Source of the DNA: Diadema setosum
Lineage: Eukaryota > Echinodermata > Echinoidea > Diadematoida > Diadematidae
DNA: 64,000 nucleotides
Direction: 5' to 3'
NCBI RefSeq assembly: GCF_964275005.1
Contig: NC_092697.1
Location: forward strand, 15,774,138 to 15,838,137
Shown: positions 11,897-26,800 of the stretch, in pieces
Layout of the letters: each line of letters opens with the position of its first letter
Numbering within the stretch: the stretch's first letter is position 1
Made by a program: the position numbers and the translations under genes
The notes under the pieces: model-generated
What the model saw: only the letters and a program-made list of their open reading frames with translations
What the model was told of the DNA's origin: nothing
The model's database searches: none

Positions 11897-14800
11897 CTAC
11901 AAAAGTCCGAGGTCTGACAAAACGATCGACCCCTGACCCACTCCTGGAGGGCTTCTACCGGCCCCTTCTGATCACTTCCTGTGAGATCTCCGGTGTCTGC
12001 ATGGAAGGAGGAAGGACAGGACAACATTTGAAACTGAACCAAAAAAAAAAAGAACCAAACACAACAGGATGCAGTATACCCATCATACGACAAGCCTATC
12101 CCTAAGCTATGTATACAATCTTTAACTGTTGCTAAGAAAATAGCGACAGAGTCCGTGCATCTAGGCAACAAGAAAATAGCAGCAGACTGAGTTTGAATTC
12201 AGCATACATGGAAACGCCCCTTATGCACGCACAAAGATGAAAATATCCACAAAAAATAAAGGACAGCAGTGGATTTATTCAAACTTCTATGGCTGTCACT
12301 GGTCAAGGTAGATATCCACGTCAAAATGGTAAAAAATATAATCAATGCAAAAAAAGAAATTAAAGAATGCATCAAACATAGTACAAATTAAAACAAAAAC
12401 AAACATATCCCACATCCCTTCAAATGATTCGTTGTTCTCTTTCTTTTTATTTTCATTTTTTTTATCATCACGATAACCAACAGAAATCATACCACAAAAC
12501 AATGGCTTCCACATCAATGACATCTGGTCGCCAAATCAGCAGACACAGCGGAACCAGGAGCAGCAGAAAATCACCACACACCTGCCTAAACACACACACC
12601 TTTTATTTCCATTGTTATCACATTCATAGAGCACACATGGTATGGCATAACCTCACGCACACCATCGTATACTGTAGGTACACATTTGCTGTGTTTAAAT
12701 CAAAATTGGCTGTGAGCGTGCCCTGCATCCACAAATATTCGGTATCTTATATGGAGGATTAAAAGAGTACATGTATAGCTGTGATGTCTAATTGTGTAGA
12801 ATTTAGAGCTCTTTCCATGATCTGAATACAAAGCACCAGTTTTACTGGGTAGAATAATGATTGAAATTTGGAGTGGAATGGCCCTCAGAAGCCTGCTCCC
12901 AGGCCACAATGGTGAACAGTATCTTGTCAATAATGACACTCCCTACCCCTAAGGATAATTTTTCCTAATCCGATCAGAACGCACTATGAAGAAAATCATA
13001 AAAGGGCATTTAGATTCAGCATTAGGAGGATTGGACTTTGCTATGACTTATTACCCCCGTTAATGTAGTTGATTGTGGTCACTATTATGCAAAAAGAAGA
13101 ACACCTGATTGGGCTTCCATTTTAATCAAAACTATCACTATTCAGGGTACAAAAATGCAATATGACTGGGTTGAATCACTTCCTGGATTATGTGGGGAGG
13201 CTTTTGAAATCTCCAGTTATGGCCTTTTTTGGCTCTTGTCCCTTGGCCCTCATGGAGGACACAGTCTGAACCATCTTCGTAAAACCTTGTGTGCCTTACT
13301 CCTAGCAATGATTCTTCCCAAGTTAAAATTGAACAATGGATCTTATAAAGACATTTGAATTAAAAAAAAACAACAAACAAACAGACAGACTATGGAAAAT
13401 GTGCAATGTCAGATGGACAAAGAGTAACTGCAGTAGCTCACTTGCTCCATTGACTCGGGTGAGCTAAAAATTAGAGGTAGAAGAACATTGGTATATGGGG
13501 GGGGGGGGGATCAGACATGACATACTACCCCCCCCCCCCCCCACACACACACACACACTTTCTGTGCATGACACGCCACTCTCCTCTCCCCCTCCCCCTG
13601 TCATCATTCACTGCAGCGCTAATCATTGTGAGCAAATTACAAGTAACATGCTCCATTATAGCTCTGGCTGAGTCACAAACCACAAACTCTAACCACAGAG
13701 GTTACAGTGAGTTACAAGGGAGATCTTCATGGCCAGCCAATAGGTGTGAGGTAGCATGCTTACTATGCACTGCCTTAACCTTTGAATACAGCATGCTGCC
13801 TTGACACTGATCCCTACAACACATGTGCACTGAACTTTAATCCACACAAACATAACACACCCCAAAAACACATCACACTCCCTTTATGATGAGCAAGGTC
13901 TAGAGTATTAAACAGTGATAGCCCCCCCTCCCCATAACATGCCTGACTCGGCCGACAGTTTGCCAACTTTGCTAAGAGCACAACTGCGTACAAACCGACT
14001 GATAAATCACAGTATTCCAGTGCATTAAAAGCATCATAGCTTTTCATAAAATAGCAAAAGTTGTATTTTTTTCCCCCACAACTTTGCTTTACTGCATTTC
14101 TAGAATAAACACTTAAACACTCTTAACATAAACACTATTACAGATAGTTTCAAAAGATACTACGGCTGTGAAAAACAGAATGTTTTAGGAAAGTGTTCAT
14201 GCGTTACGGTTTCAGAATAATGTGGCACACAGGGGGCTTAAACTTTGGCACACGAAGAGTTAACCCATTCCTTATGGGAACCTTGTAACCAAGCTCCCGT
14301 GGCATCAACTCATATATGAGAACCTGGTATACCAGTTTCCCAAAATGTAGACAAGAGTGTCAACATTCTTGGCCTACATTCAAGGTTGTATGTGTTATTC
14401 TGGCAAGAAAAATTACTTCTATCAGTATCTGTTCTTTTGTGTATCAAAATTGTGTGAGTTCTTGGTCTACACAAAATTTACTCTTTTCCAATGCAGTAGT
14501 ATGCTTGTTTTGCTATAAGACTTGTATGAAGACATACACAGCCATCAAGGCTGAGCTCACTACATTTTGACTTTTGCCGACCCAATTGGGGTGTTCTTAT
14601 AGAGAATAACAAAAGAATTTGTGAGCCCATCAGCGCACGCTCTATTCATACCTCACGTCCCATTGATATTTTGCACTGTTTGATGGCACATGCAGTTGAC
14701 TGTGAAAAGAGATACATGCAATGCTTGACTGCTTTCGCATAGGCTGATATACCAATCTGTTTGTTCTCTGTTGATGGGCAAAAAGAATCTCGTTTGGGGG

Positions 14801-17800
14801 CATTGAAGGCTCTCAGAGGGTCTAGGGCAATTACCCCCTGGGCGATTACCCCCAACCCTTCCCCTGACCTTAATCCTGAACCTAATCCTAAACCAAACTC
14901 TATATCCTAACCCTAACTCTAATCTTTACTTTCACCTTATCACTAAACTAGTATTCAGCCTGGGGGGGGGGGGGGGGGGTAATTGCCTTGATACGCTCTC
15001 AGAGAATTGTGGGAGGAACAGGTTAAGAAGGTGAGACTCCTTTGCCTGTCTTTGTACATGTGGGGGTTTTGGGGTGTTTTTTTTAATCCCTCTCTTTACA
15101 TAGAATTACAGGGAGATCATACTTTATAGCGAGACTAGACAATATTTGGTTTACAATGAGAATCATACCTGATTTACATACTTGACCTCATCAAGTATTC
15201 TCTTCTCAGAATCTGTCTTGTTGGATCATGCAGACATTTCACACAACTTTCCACAAAATGGCTCTCTCTGGACTAATCATTGGCACTCTTTGAATATGTT
15301 CACCTCATTGATTTTTTTTTTTTTTTTTTGGCTGTGTAATATAAGAATTAGTGGATTCCTCTGGATAATCATATAATATATGCTATAAAGGTTGTTAGAA
15401 AGATAGTGGTTCCTCCAACAAATGATATGTACAAAATGTTGAGGTTCTTCACCACTTCTTACACTCTAGCTAGCCATATGATTGAGATGGGGATACATAA
15501 AGCTAATATAGAATGTGCTATCTCTAGTAATATCATGGAATTAAATCTGTGCATTATTTGTTTTATAATATGGGTCTATGACATCAGCTAGTAAATCTTT
15601 GCATTACAATACAATGGGGCTGGTCTGCAACAGGTCGTGCAGATGACGTGTTCTCTGCAGTTTTTTAATAGAAAACTTTTTTTTTTTTTTGTAATAGTAA
15701 TTCAGCTCCATTGTTGTTGTTGTTGTGAAGTTTTACATTCTCTTTTTTTGTCCCATTCATTGCACACAATCAAGGGTCATGGTCTGATTAAGTGCTGGAA
15801 TAGACCTATACTTCAGGGCCACTTTCCTCAATACACACTTTTACAAAGTGTGTGCTTTCTTTCCATTATTTAGATAGGTTATGAGATTCCATTTAAATTG
15901 AGTTAGAAACCACTTTAAAGCTCAAAGTTTGCTCTTTCAGAATCTGACCTCACCTAAAAATCAACATCTGGCGACTTTTTGTTTGTTTTGTGATGCAGGG
16001 TCACATATATAGCTGCACAGAGCAATCGGTAACCTGCCACAGGATGCATGCAGTACAAATACGCTTTTTTGGTGTTCACTTTTTGCACTCCTGTGCATCA
16101 GCAAAATAATAAGTAGAGCACACAACTCATTGCAACACTTCTCATTGGCTACATTCTTTAACTCGTTTTATAACTGAGCATCTTATCCCACTGACTTGCT
16201 ACCTTGTTAGTCTGCCTAGTTAGAAAGTGATGTGATGTATATCCATGCCCATGAAACACTGGCAGCAGAACGGTAGTGGTCAGCAACTATATTTTGTACA
16301 TGCCAATAGGCCCTGTTTCATATTAAAGAGCTGTTTGAAAAGTTACGCATGACTTTATGAATGACCGGAATATGAAGTGCCAATATGTGTGCCCATTTTT
16401 TTTTTTCCCCCTTGCATTTTAACAAAGTACGACTGTACGTCAATATTTCATCTACACTGGCAAAAATCACTTTCAACTAAAAACATGTTCTAAAATGAAA
16501 GATTAATCATGATCATCTGAAAATTTCAACTTTAGCTATTGAAATTAACAACAATAAGGAACCCACTTCGCTTGCCATATTCAAGTTGTTCATTAAAGTT
16601 GTGTACAACTTTACAAACAGCCTTATGAAACAGGGTTCTGGAGTGACAGTTGTTGCAGCTGGGACTCACCTGTCGTCCGGCGAGACAGATCTGTGTCTGT
16701 GATGGTGGCGGTCATCTCTGTCATGGTGATAGTTGCGTCCTGAGGAGGAGAGAAGAGAAAGCTCGTTTATGAAATACTGACCGATACTGGCAAAAAACAT
16801 ATCACTCACTGGTGGTACACAGGTTGCAGGTCAAGGAAGGTAACCAGCTACTGAAATCATACACTGGTATCAGCACATAACAAGCACGATGGATTTCAAT
16901 TCTACTTGACCACATGTTTATGAACTGATTACATTGGCTTGCAACCATGTCTAGTCCCATCAAAACACCTGGATAGGAGTCTATGCCGTGACAATCATTA
17001 CCTGTTCCATGACATTTGCTCCTGCGACAATTGCTCCCATGAAATATCTGCACGCTGAAAGCCAAACATAAAGCCTACCCACAAACATAACCCTAACCCT
17101 AATCCTAATCCTCACATCAAACTAAACCTAAAACCCTATCACAACCCTAACCCTATTTAATATATCCCTTGGAGAAAAGAAGACTGAGGTAATTGTCGCT
17201 GGAGCAAATGTCCCGTCTCCATCATTACCATCAGCACACCTACTTGAACACAATGTAAATGACACTTTGAGGTGGAGTTTCTGACGATGCTAAGACAATT
17301 ACCCTCCAAACACTACTGAATGGCCCCAGCTACCTCCACAACAATTACTCCTATGGCAAGTATGTACTCCAGTGGACCATTTATCGCGTTGGGGGGGGGG
17401 GGGGGGATGTAGGTAATTGTCAATTGTCCTTAGGGATAATTATCCCTAGGGGTAATTGGCCTGGGGATAGTTGTCTGGGGGTAATTGTCTGGAGGGGGAG
17501 AAGGGTAGTTGTCTGGAAAATGGTCATGAGTTGGTTGAGCTCAAAAGTATAAGAGTCTACCACTAGTCATTACTGGGTCCACTGGTACCTGGTAAATAAG
17601 ACTCTGTACTTGAGCATACTGTATGGGGTCCTGCATTCAATTCCAGGCCAATGAATATGTTCTTTAATATCCAGCCATTCAATCCTGGGGAATTTTGCTG
17701 CAAAGATCATCATCTTGTAATCACTAAGTTAGCACCTCCGAATTTCTAGGCACATCTTATATACATTTAAAAAAGAAAAGAAAAGAAGGTAAGCTGGGAC

Positions 17801-20800
17801 TGGTAAAATTGTTGATTCCGAATCAGCACAAAATCAGAAAGACTCTTATTTAAGTTTCTACTATTTGAAAAAGAAACAGGAACTCAATCTTCTTAAATCT
17901 ATGCTTCACATTGAAAAATCCTTCATAAATCTTGCAATTAACAGGCATTTGAAACACCTGTAATTGAAACAAACACTCATATTTGAGTAAGAAAAAGGGC
18001 TTACACTACTGACATGTGATTTCTGGGTCTTGATGGGTCACTAGGATTTCTTTTTCCTTCCCAAGATGCCCTTGTCAGCTCAAATATAAAAATGGGCACC
18101 TGGCAATATGTTATGATAATAACATATGGGCTCCAAGACTTTTGCACAAGAAGCAACTCTGACATTTATACCATACATCTATTTCATAAACTTAATTATG
18201 CAGATAATGCAGATAATATTTAAAATATATCATGGTTGTAAAATTGAACCAGCCAGAGAAATCCACACTTTCCTGATGCTGCAATTATTCACATGATATC
18301 CGTATTGAAAGCAAACTTTGGAGTTTGTGACCTTTTGATCGCACCACACAGTGCAGTCAAAAAGTCACCTTTCTCTTGCACATGGAAGCATAATATCACC
18401 ACAGGGGCAGTGACTGTGATGATTATCCATCTCTTCTAAGCCCTCTATACCCCCAGTGCTCGCAAATTTAGTGTGAATCATATTCAGCCTTTGGGAAAGC
18501 AATTTTCATACAACCGTCCGCATTATTATTTTTCTGCCGATGATTGAGGGATGCATTTCTGAAAGGGGCATTAGATTTTATACAACACATAATTAGAATG
18601 TAGCTATCCGATTGCCCATCACGTGACATTTAGTTAAATGTTCCATCGCATGCTGTGGCTGCCAGTCGTGCAATTTTGTTTGAACAAAAATGGATAGCGC
18701 ATGGCTGACGTCACCCATTTCCATTGACTCCCGTGTTCAACTCAAGATTGACTCCAAGTTTTTGTGCCATCGCATGGCTCTGATGTCACAATAAACAAAC
18801 ATTTGCCATGCACACTCAACAATCACAAGCCAGCTTACAAGCACATAATTTTGTCACTCTTTTTTGTAAACGAACTTCAAGGGATTGACTTTGCACACGT
18901 ATGTACACGGTGACTGTGACTGTGCAGCTACTCATTTGCCTTTAACGGAAAATAGCTGCCATTTCTGTGCTAAATTCAAGAATCTGTGTGGACCACATCT
19001 GTTGACGTTCGAGGTGTTGTATAAAACAAATAGTGTGTGGTCTTTACTTGCGCAATGGAACAAGATTTCGCACTCTGTGAAAGATGAGGCGCACTATTCG
19101 CCTCGTTGAATAGAGCGCCTCTATCTTTCACCTCCTGCGAAATCTTGTACCATCGCACTCGTGACCATTCCCTATTTGTATAATGTAACATTAAAGATCT
19201 TGGAGGCCTACCTGGAGAGCGGTGTCTACGATCCCTCTCCCTGGACCTGCTCCTGGCTCTGTCCCTCCTGGGGCTGCGGCTCCTCCTCCTCTCTCTCCTC
19301 GGTGATGGACTCCGTCTCCTAGGGGACGGACTTCTTCTCCTGCAGGGGGGGGGGGGGTACAACATCAAAACTTAGCCATGGAATATGACGCAGATTTCTA
19401 AATTTGTGTTCATTTGACATTTGGCATGCATCCAGGGTTCGAAATTGGCAATGGTCCGCTGGCCATTGGCCACCCGAAATCACGTCGGACTAGCTAAAAA
19501 TCGAAAAATTCTGAAGTTACTAGTCCGTCTGGCCAGCCAAAATATTGTTTCAGTGTCAAAATTGATTCTAAGTAGTCCGCCTGGCGAGTAAAAAAAAAAA
19601 AAGAAGTTAAGTGCGACCCCTGGCATCGAGCATTAGACTTTTGTAATAGAACCATGGGGGGGGGGGGGGGGGGATTTACATAAACAGGAAAAAATAATGC
19701 CTCTGGCACCCTTTGGGCGGAGGCATAAAAAAAGAATTCTGCAATAACTGTGGCAGGGTAATTATCACTTTTAATGCCAACCATCACACTGGTGACTGCC
19801 TTTGTATTTTGAATGACATTGTTTCTCTGCGTTTATCCACTATGACTACCAGTCTTATGGAGTCGAAGCCATTCATTGAGCTTTCCTTTTTTGGTTCTTT
19901 TTTTTTTTTTAATGAAAAGTGTAATTTGTTGGCTTTTGATCCCACGTAACTTGTCAAAGCCAGACTTCAACATGACAGACTTAGTTTACTATGACATGGG
20001 AAATTCACTTCAAGTTAATATCAATCCTCACAAAGCTCTCTGAAGCAACTGGCTTTGGAAATGAATTACAGAACCAAAGATTTGCCATGTCATGTTCTGA
20101 GGCTAAGACAAGCTTGTCCGAACAAAAGACTAAGATGAGATTGCCATATTTCTATTTCATTTTCCAAAACATTTTTTTTTTCATTACTTATTTCAAACAC
20201 TGTGTTGATTTATATTCATATAATATTCACTGCCATTTATTTCAATACAGACTATTTTCTTCACAAAGCTAGAGGGCGCACTTCCTCTTAAGAGATTACA
20301 CTGCCAACTACTGCACATCTCATATGGCTGATTATGACTTGAAACTTAGACTGTTCACAGATTCCATCATAGCTTGCATGAGTAGTACCACTTCTCTCTA
20401 ACCTTCAACACTTTACACAAATCGTTTGGGACGAACATGACAAGACTGAAATAATTAGCAAGAAACCTTAATCAACAGATTCTATGACTGTTTAAATGAA
20501 TTATAAAAGATTAAAAAAAAAATAACATAACAAAATGCAAATATTCTTAACACGATCCCTAAACAAAACATGGAAAGAAAGGAAGACTTGATGCAGGTGA
20601 TTTTTTTTTTGGTCGCAAAAACCATTGATGGCAGTCCATACCTTCTGGGTGATCTGCTTCTACTCCTTCTGTAGCGAGGAGAAGGACTCCTGCGTGGTCT
20701 GTCATAGTCGTGATATGAGCCTCTGTGTCGCTCCGGGGATCTTTGAATATCCTAAAATGTGGAAAATTATGAAAGGGTAAGAGCGATAAGTGCAACTGGG

Positions 20801-23800
20801 GAGCCAACAGATTTTATGATCAACAGGAGAGTAATCAGCCTCTATTGTTGTATGTGAGGTCTTGCATTTAATCCATTGGGGATGGACTGATTCTGCTAAA
20901 ACACGCATTTACCATAAACACCAGCCCGAGTATAATTGGGACTCGTCCTCAACGGGTAAGAGGGTACTGGATATGAACTTTCAATTCAAGATGGATTTGA
21001 AAATTTAAAGGGGATGGCTAGTAACTGATCAGTGGGAATCAGTGGGAATGCTGGGGATGATTGTTTGGGGACAATCATCTTGGGATGATCGTTAACGGGG
21101 CCGTTAACGATCGCTCGACACTGTACAGGCATGCTAACCTGGAAACATTGAACTGCACATTACTTGAATAGGAGACCCTTCTGAAGCAAATCATTTTCAC
21201 ACAACAATAGATATATAATGTACTCTTAAATGAATCCCACAAGGATTGGAACAATCATCCCCCAGCATTCCCACTGATTCCCACTGATCAGTTACTAGCT
21301 ATCCCCTTTAAAAACATTTATAACTCACTGGTATCAGATATTCCAAATTGAGCAAAATAAGGGATAAACGTACCCCAACTCAAGGAATGCTACTTTGTAG
21401 AAAAATAGCTTTGAATTTATGTGTCTTGGAACATGTACTGATTCACCCTTTATTGCCCATTCTTCTTCTTCAAACAATGTTGTTTCCACTGATGGGGAAA
21501 AGGGATAGCGATGTTACCATGACAACTTACTGGCATTTCCATCTCGCCTTCACTTGACTCCTCCTCCATGTCATCCAAGTCTTCCTCCAGGGGACTCACC
21601 TTGGGGGAGAAAAAAAAGAAAAAAAGAAGAGATTTGTCAGGGATTAAAAACATTCAATGTCTGCTTTAAGACTGAATTCTCTCTATGTTTGTCGTGTGAA
21701 GCATTAATCTCTCTCCTCAATTATTGTGTTTCTTTCAAAGGGATACAAAGATTCCAAATGGACCATAGAGATGAAAGACAAAGGATGGTGATAGGGGAAA
21801 ACAAACGGGAATCAACATAAAGAACCTATGCAATGCAAATGCATGTTGACTTGTGTTGATTTATAATACCCTGATTATCCCTTATCTTGCCAAAAGATAG
21901 TTGAAATGTGTCATACATTCTGAAATAAGTTTTCAACATTTTTTTTTTTCTTATCAAAGATTATTTGGATACATCCCCTCAAAATTTCAAAACCAAGATT
22001 TTGCTGACTACATCATCTGTCAATAGCTGCTAAGGTAATGATGTGATTAACATAAGACATTGAGATGCACCTTCCCCTACACTGAGCATAACTTTCATGT
22101 TTCCATGTTATTACTATAATTGACAGAAGACATGGCAAACTACAGTGGATAACCTAAGGGATATGCCAAACATGGACCGTGTCAATATCAAACATTATTC
22201 CGGCTTTTGTCAATCATGATGAAACTAGAAATGTCGCTTTGGCGACTGGTATGCCTCCGCCATAATGCATGATTTTCCCAATAGGTCTAGATAGTACATG
22301 TGGACACTGTGTGATTACATTTTCACAAAATTGGCAAAATATTGGAATGACAAGTTTGTCACAAATGTGTTGAATGTTCACCTTCCTTGACGTAGGTTTA
22401 ATTGGATGAATAGGAGAGCATGTATCTAGGGATTTAAGGACTTTAACTTGACTTTGAACCATTCATACATTTAGGCATTGAGTAATTTTCAAGGTACAGG
22501 TGTGGAGAAAAAGTGCAATTTCTGAATTAAATAGTAAATTGTTACCTTTTTCATCTGGCCCTTGACCCCAAAATTCATGAGATAATTACTTTCAGGTAGA
22601 ACATGCATAATATGTACTAAGTTTCAAGGTAACTTGAGCCACTTCTGAGATATGGAGGAAAAAGTTAGTTCAGCACTTTCAATTGATCTTTGACCTTTTG
22701 ACCTTTGAGGCAAAAAGAGAAAAAAAAAACTTTCCAGAGAATTTCTATTAGGTTACACATGCATACACCAAGTGTAAAAAAATAACCCTGCTGGCATTGC
22801 ATAAATATGAGGGTAATAGTAAAATTTTGAAGTCTTGCACTTGACCTTTGACTCCTGACCTTTGACCCCATGAACCCTACATTCTCTAGATAATCACTTC
22901 CAGTCAGTACATGTATATACTATGTTCCATGAAGATAACTTGAACAATTTTCCATGGTACAGAGAAAAAAAAGAAGTTTTCATATTTCTACTTGACCTTT
23001 TGACCTTTGACCTCATGACCCAAACTTTGCACCAGAGAATCTTAATTGGGTAATACATGTATACACTAGTTCCAAGAAAATATCTTCAGGCATTCAATAG
23101 ATATGGTGGAAATAGTGAAATTTAATGTATTTGACCCTGACCTTTTGACCTTTGACCTCATGACCCAAACTTTCACCAGAGAATCTTAATTGGGTAATAC
23201 ATGTATACACTAAGTTTCAAGAAAATATCTTCAGGCATTCAATAGATATGGTGGAAATAGTGAAATTTAATGTATTTGACCCTGACCTTTTACCTCATGA
23301 CCCAAACTTTCACCAGAGAATCTTAATTGGGTAATACATGTATACACTAAGTTTCAAGAAAATATCTTCAGGCATTCAATAGATATGGTGGAAATAGTGA
23401 AATTTTATGTATTTGACCTTGACCTTTTGACCTTTGACCTTGAGCATGTGCACCCAAAAGTTGATAGGCACAACTTCACCCCCTAATACACATACATGCC
23501 AAGTTTCATTAGGATACCTCAACAGGTTTTGATAGTTACCTTGTCCACAAAATTCATTACGGACGGACGGAAGGACGGACGGACGGAAGGACGGACTGAC
23601 GGACAGAAGGACGGACGGAAGGACGGACGGACAACCCGAAAACATAATGCCTCCGGCACCACTTCGTGGCGGAGGCATAAAAACTGTACAAGCTGGTCAA
23701 TGACAAAGCTTGGCCAAGGGCTATTAACAGCCTTTCTTCCCATCAAAGAATTACAGTAAATGCATCCTCTCACCCGAGGTTCCAGCTGTTCCGTTTCCTC

Positions 23801-26800
23801 CAGGACATGTCTCTTCTGCACACGAGGCAAGATGATGTCACAGACCCGTTCCTCATGGAGCAGCTCGTCGATGAATTCGTCGACATGGGACAGATAAAAT
23901 GCTAGGCCGCGCAGGAATCAGATACACAGAGATAGAGCAAGATAAAGGGATGGAAATGTTTGTAAATGAAGCAATAAAAATGATAAGAACTTTGGTTTTG
24001 TTTTGTTTTGGAAGCATCTACTGATTGCCCAACAATGTCACCATCACAAGACACTTTTCAAGAAGCTCTTTGGCTAGACACACTATTGTTTTCCCCAAAC
24101 ACACATTTTGTGATGTCTTCACTTTGGTGTTAGATCTTGGCCTCATTTCATCTAAAGAATTGATTATAAATTTCCTTATCACACAGGCTGCCATAGACTT
24201 ACGATAGAAATCAACTATATAATCAATTCTAACTCTTCATACAACAGGGCCTTGGTGTGACATAAATTCTCAATACATTGTAAGTCCAATCCCCAAATCA
24301 GGAAGGACTCGATTTTTCTTTATCAGGATGTGGAAAAGACACAAAATTTTTCAGAAAACCTCTGGCAGAAATAGGGATATTTTGGCAGCGCTGTGTTATG
24401 AGTGCATCATTATCTACAGAAGGAAATACTGTAAACAAACAAACAAACAAACAAACAACATGATGAACACCACACCAGATAACACATGTTCTTCATTGCT
24501 TAATAACATCATACAAGATTTGTGCTCTACTGTAATTCCAGCACATCCTAATATTATTACTTCCACCAAGGAACTGGGAGGTTAAGTGATCATCAGCATT
24601 GGTTTGTCTGTTTGCAAAATAACTCAAAAAGTTGTGTACGGATTAAAATGAAACTTGCATAAAAAGTCAACATTGACACAAGGAATACCTCATTCAACTT
24701 TGGTAGTGATCCGGGAATTTTCATGGATTTTTGAAAGATTTTTTCATCTTTTGGCATATAAGGTCAACAAACTTGGGGTTCAAGCTGTGCGTACTGGAGG
24801 TTTCATACACGCACTAAAAAGCCTGTGCCCTGTTCGGGCCAGGCGCAATGCAATTCATTCCATTTGGGGAAATTGCATGCATGTAGGGGTGAAGTGATTT
24901 GCTGGCTTGGTGGAGGTCTGTGCTCTCTGAGTGCTTTTCTAGTATTCATTTCAACTTCACTGAGCTTACCTCCTTCCTTATCCTGTCTTCTGACTTTCCT
25001 GTAGTCATTGTATAGTGGCTCCAGGTACTTGTATACATCTAGGCTATCCCCTATCAGCCTCATGTACGTGGCTCCAAGGCAGCGGACATATCTGACAAAC
25101 CAAACAAACATGAACGCAAATGAAATGGAGGAACTGAAAAAAAAAAAAAGCAAACAGGTTTCATAAAGCATCTTAAACTTCTGATATTTTTGACACTTTT
25201 TTTTTTGTCCTATGAATAGAGAAACTCCAGTGGTATTGTATGTATTAATTTCCATTCATTCACGCTATTTCTTCCATAACACCAGTACACCGATTAATTC
25301 ATTATCCATAATTTCTAAAAACAATTTTCAGCTTCCGGCAATTTATTTGATTCCTTTCTATTACTTACATCTGAAGTCTAACTGGAAATGGAATGGAATT
25401 TTGATTTAAAGTTGAACAGAGCAAAGTTTGCACACATCTTCAGTTGCAGATAAAAAAAAAAAAAAAAAAGATATATACAACAAAACATTACTACAAAGAC
25501 TCCTTTAATACCAAGCAGAGAGGTATAAGTTGACTTACTTGAAGTCCTCATTCTTGATGAACTCTATAATGATGTCTTTCTCAGGTTGGATCTGCAGCAT
25601 CTTCAGGAGAAGGCAGAGGAATGGAGAGGGTTTGATGTTCCCGCCATAAGTTCCACCAACGTAACGCAGCTCCATGGCTTTGTCTACCAGTAACTCGGCT
25701 GTGAAATGCAAAATAGAGATAGCTGCATGTCATTTTTTTTTTTTTAAGTAAAAATTATATCAAATAGTGAAGGACCTCCCGCATCACCTCTCTCCAAAAA
25801 TCCAGACAAGAAACTAGATGTAAATTTACTCTTTTTTTCACTTGGCCTAAAAAATTCACTGAGCCTGTCATGTCTAAACAGAAAAATCTTTCTGACCAGA
25901 GGAGTTTTTTATCTTTTTTTTCTTTTACTTTTATCTTTACGGCCCTCCTCCATATTATTCAGGACAGGATTCCATGAAGCCAGATGTAGTCTTCACAGAA
26001 CATATCCCCAATGACAAGATACAGACCAATCTTTCGGTCAAGTCACGTCAGCCTAGCTAGACTGATACAGTGGCCCTAGTGGCTGGTAGTCTGACCACCA
26101 TTTTTTTTTATACACTTACAGGCGTAGGTTTCAATAATCATAAAGCCAACAGCACTGTCAGCCTACAGCTACAGGATCCATTGGCATCGGGGATGATCAG
26201 TGGCGTAACTACGGGGGGGGGGGGGCATGGGGGGCACATGCCCCCCCCCCCCCATCCGCTGGTAAAAAAAAAGAGAAAAAAAGAAGAAAAAAAGAAAACA
26301 AAACCCTACCAAAATGGTAATTCAAGGGTTAGTAAACTGCTTTTGAAATCGACATGAAAGGATGATCAAGAAAAAAGATATATTTTTCTAAGATTTCTTT
26401 TAACCATATAATTAAAGAGGTATTATAGTGAAACATTGTTCAAAAAGCCCGGAGACGACAAAAGATTGTGATTCAGTGTGATTCCTGGTTGGCACTTTGA
26501 ATACAAGCAGGATGTGCGCAGTGTACTCAGAACATCGGAATGGCAAAAAGAGTCGCTGCAATGTTGCGCAACGTGATGTTTGATAGGTTGTACACATTTG
26601 CTATCAAAGCTTGATCATTGATTTTGCAGTGTTGCTTTACATACTAGTCTATATTAAAATGCCTTGCATTGCCAATAATAAGACTTGACCTTGGCTATTT
26701 CCTAACTTTTCCATCTATATGAAACACACACATTCACAAACACAAACAAATTAGGGGATGCTCTCTATAAAGTGCAGATTTTGGACATCCTTCTCCCGCT

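Larger units (their letters stand above)
11897..16669 (-). other. Last PRPF38A intron (provisional)
   Basis: It contains the poly-G/poly-C cluster, the palindrome with telomere-like core and several A/T runs. I see no nested gene. An open frame at 12424-12762 has no domain and spans T-rich simple sequence. Confidence 0.4.

Noticed and set aside
12424-12762. 112-codon plus-strand frame in the last PRPF38A intron
   Set aside because: Histidine/tyrosine/serine-rich translation over T-rich simple sequence without a domain.
14862-17160. True interstitial telomere
   Set aside because: Units are degenerate and short and lie inside palindromic repeats, so fusion of chromosome ends is not needed to explain them.
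23561-23632. GGAC array considered as a CRISPR-like array
   Set aside because: It is a continuous tetranucleotide minisatellite without spacers, in a eukaryotic intron.
24803-25255. 150-codon minus-strand frame as a single gene
   Set aside because: Only 24970-25091 is coding (PRPF38A exon 3); the rest runs into introns and a repeat.
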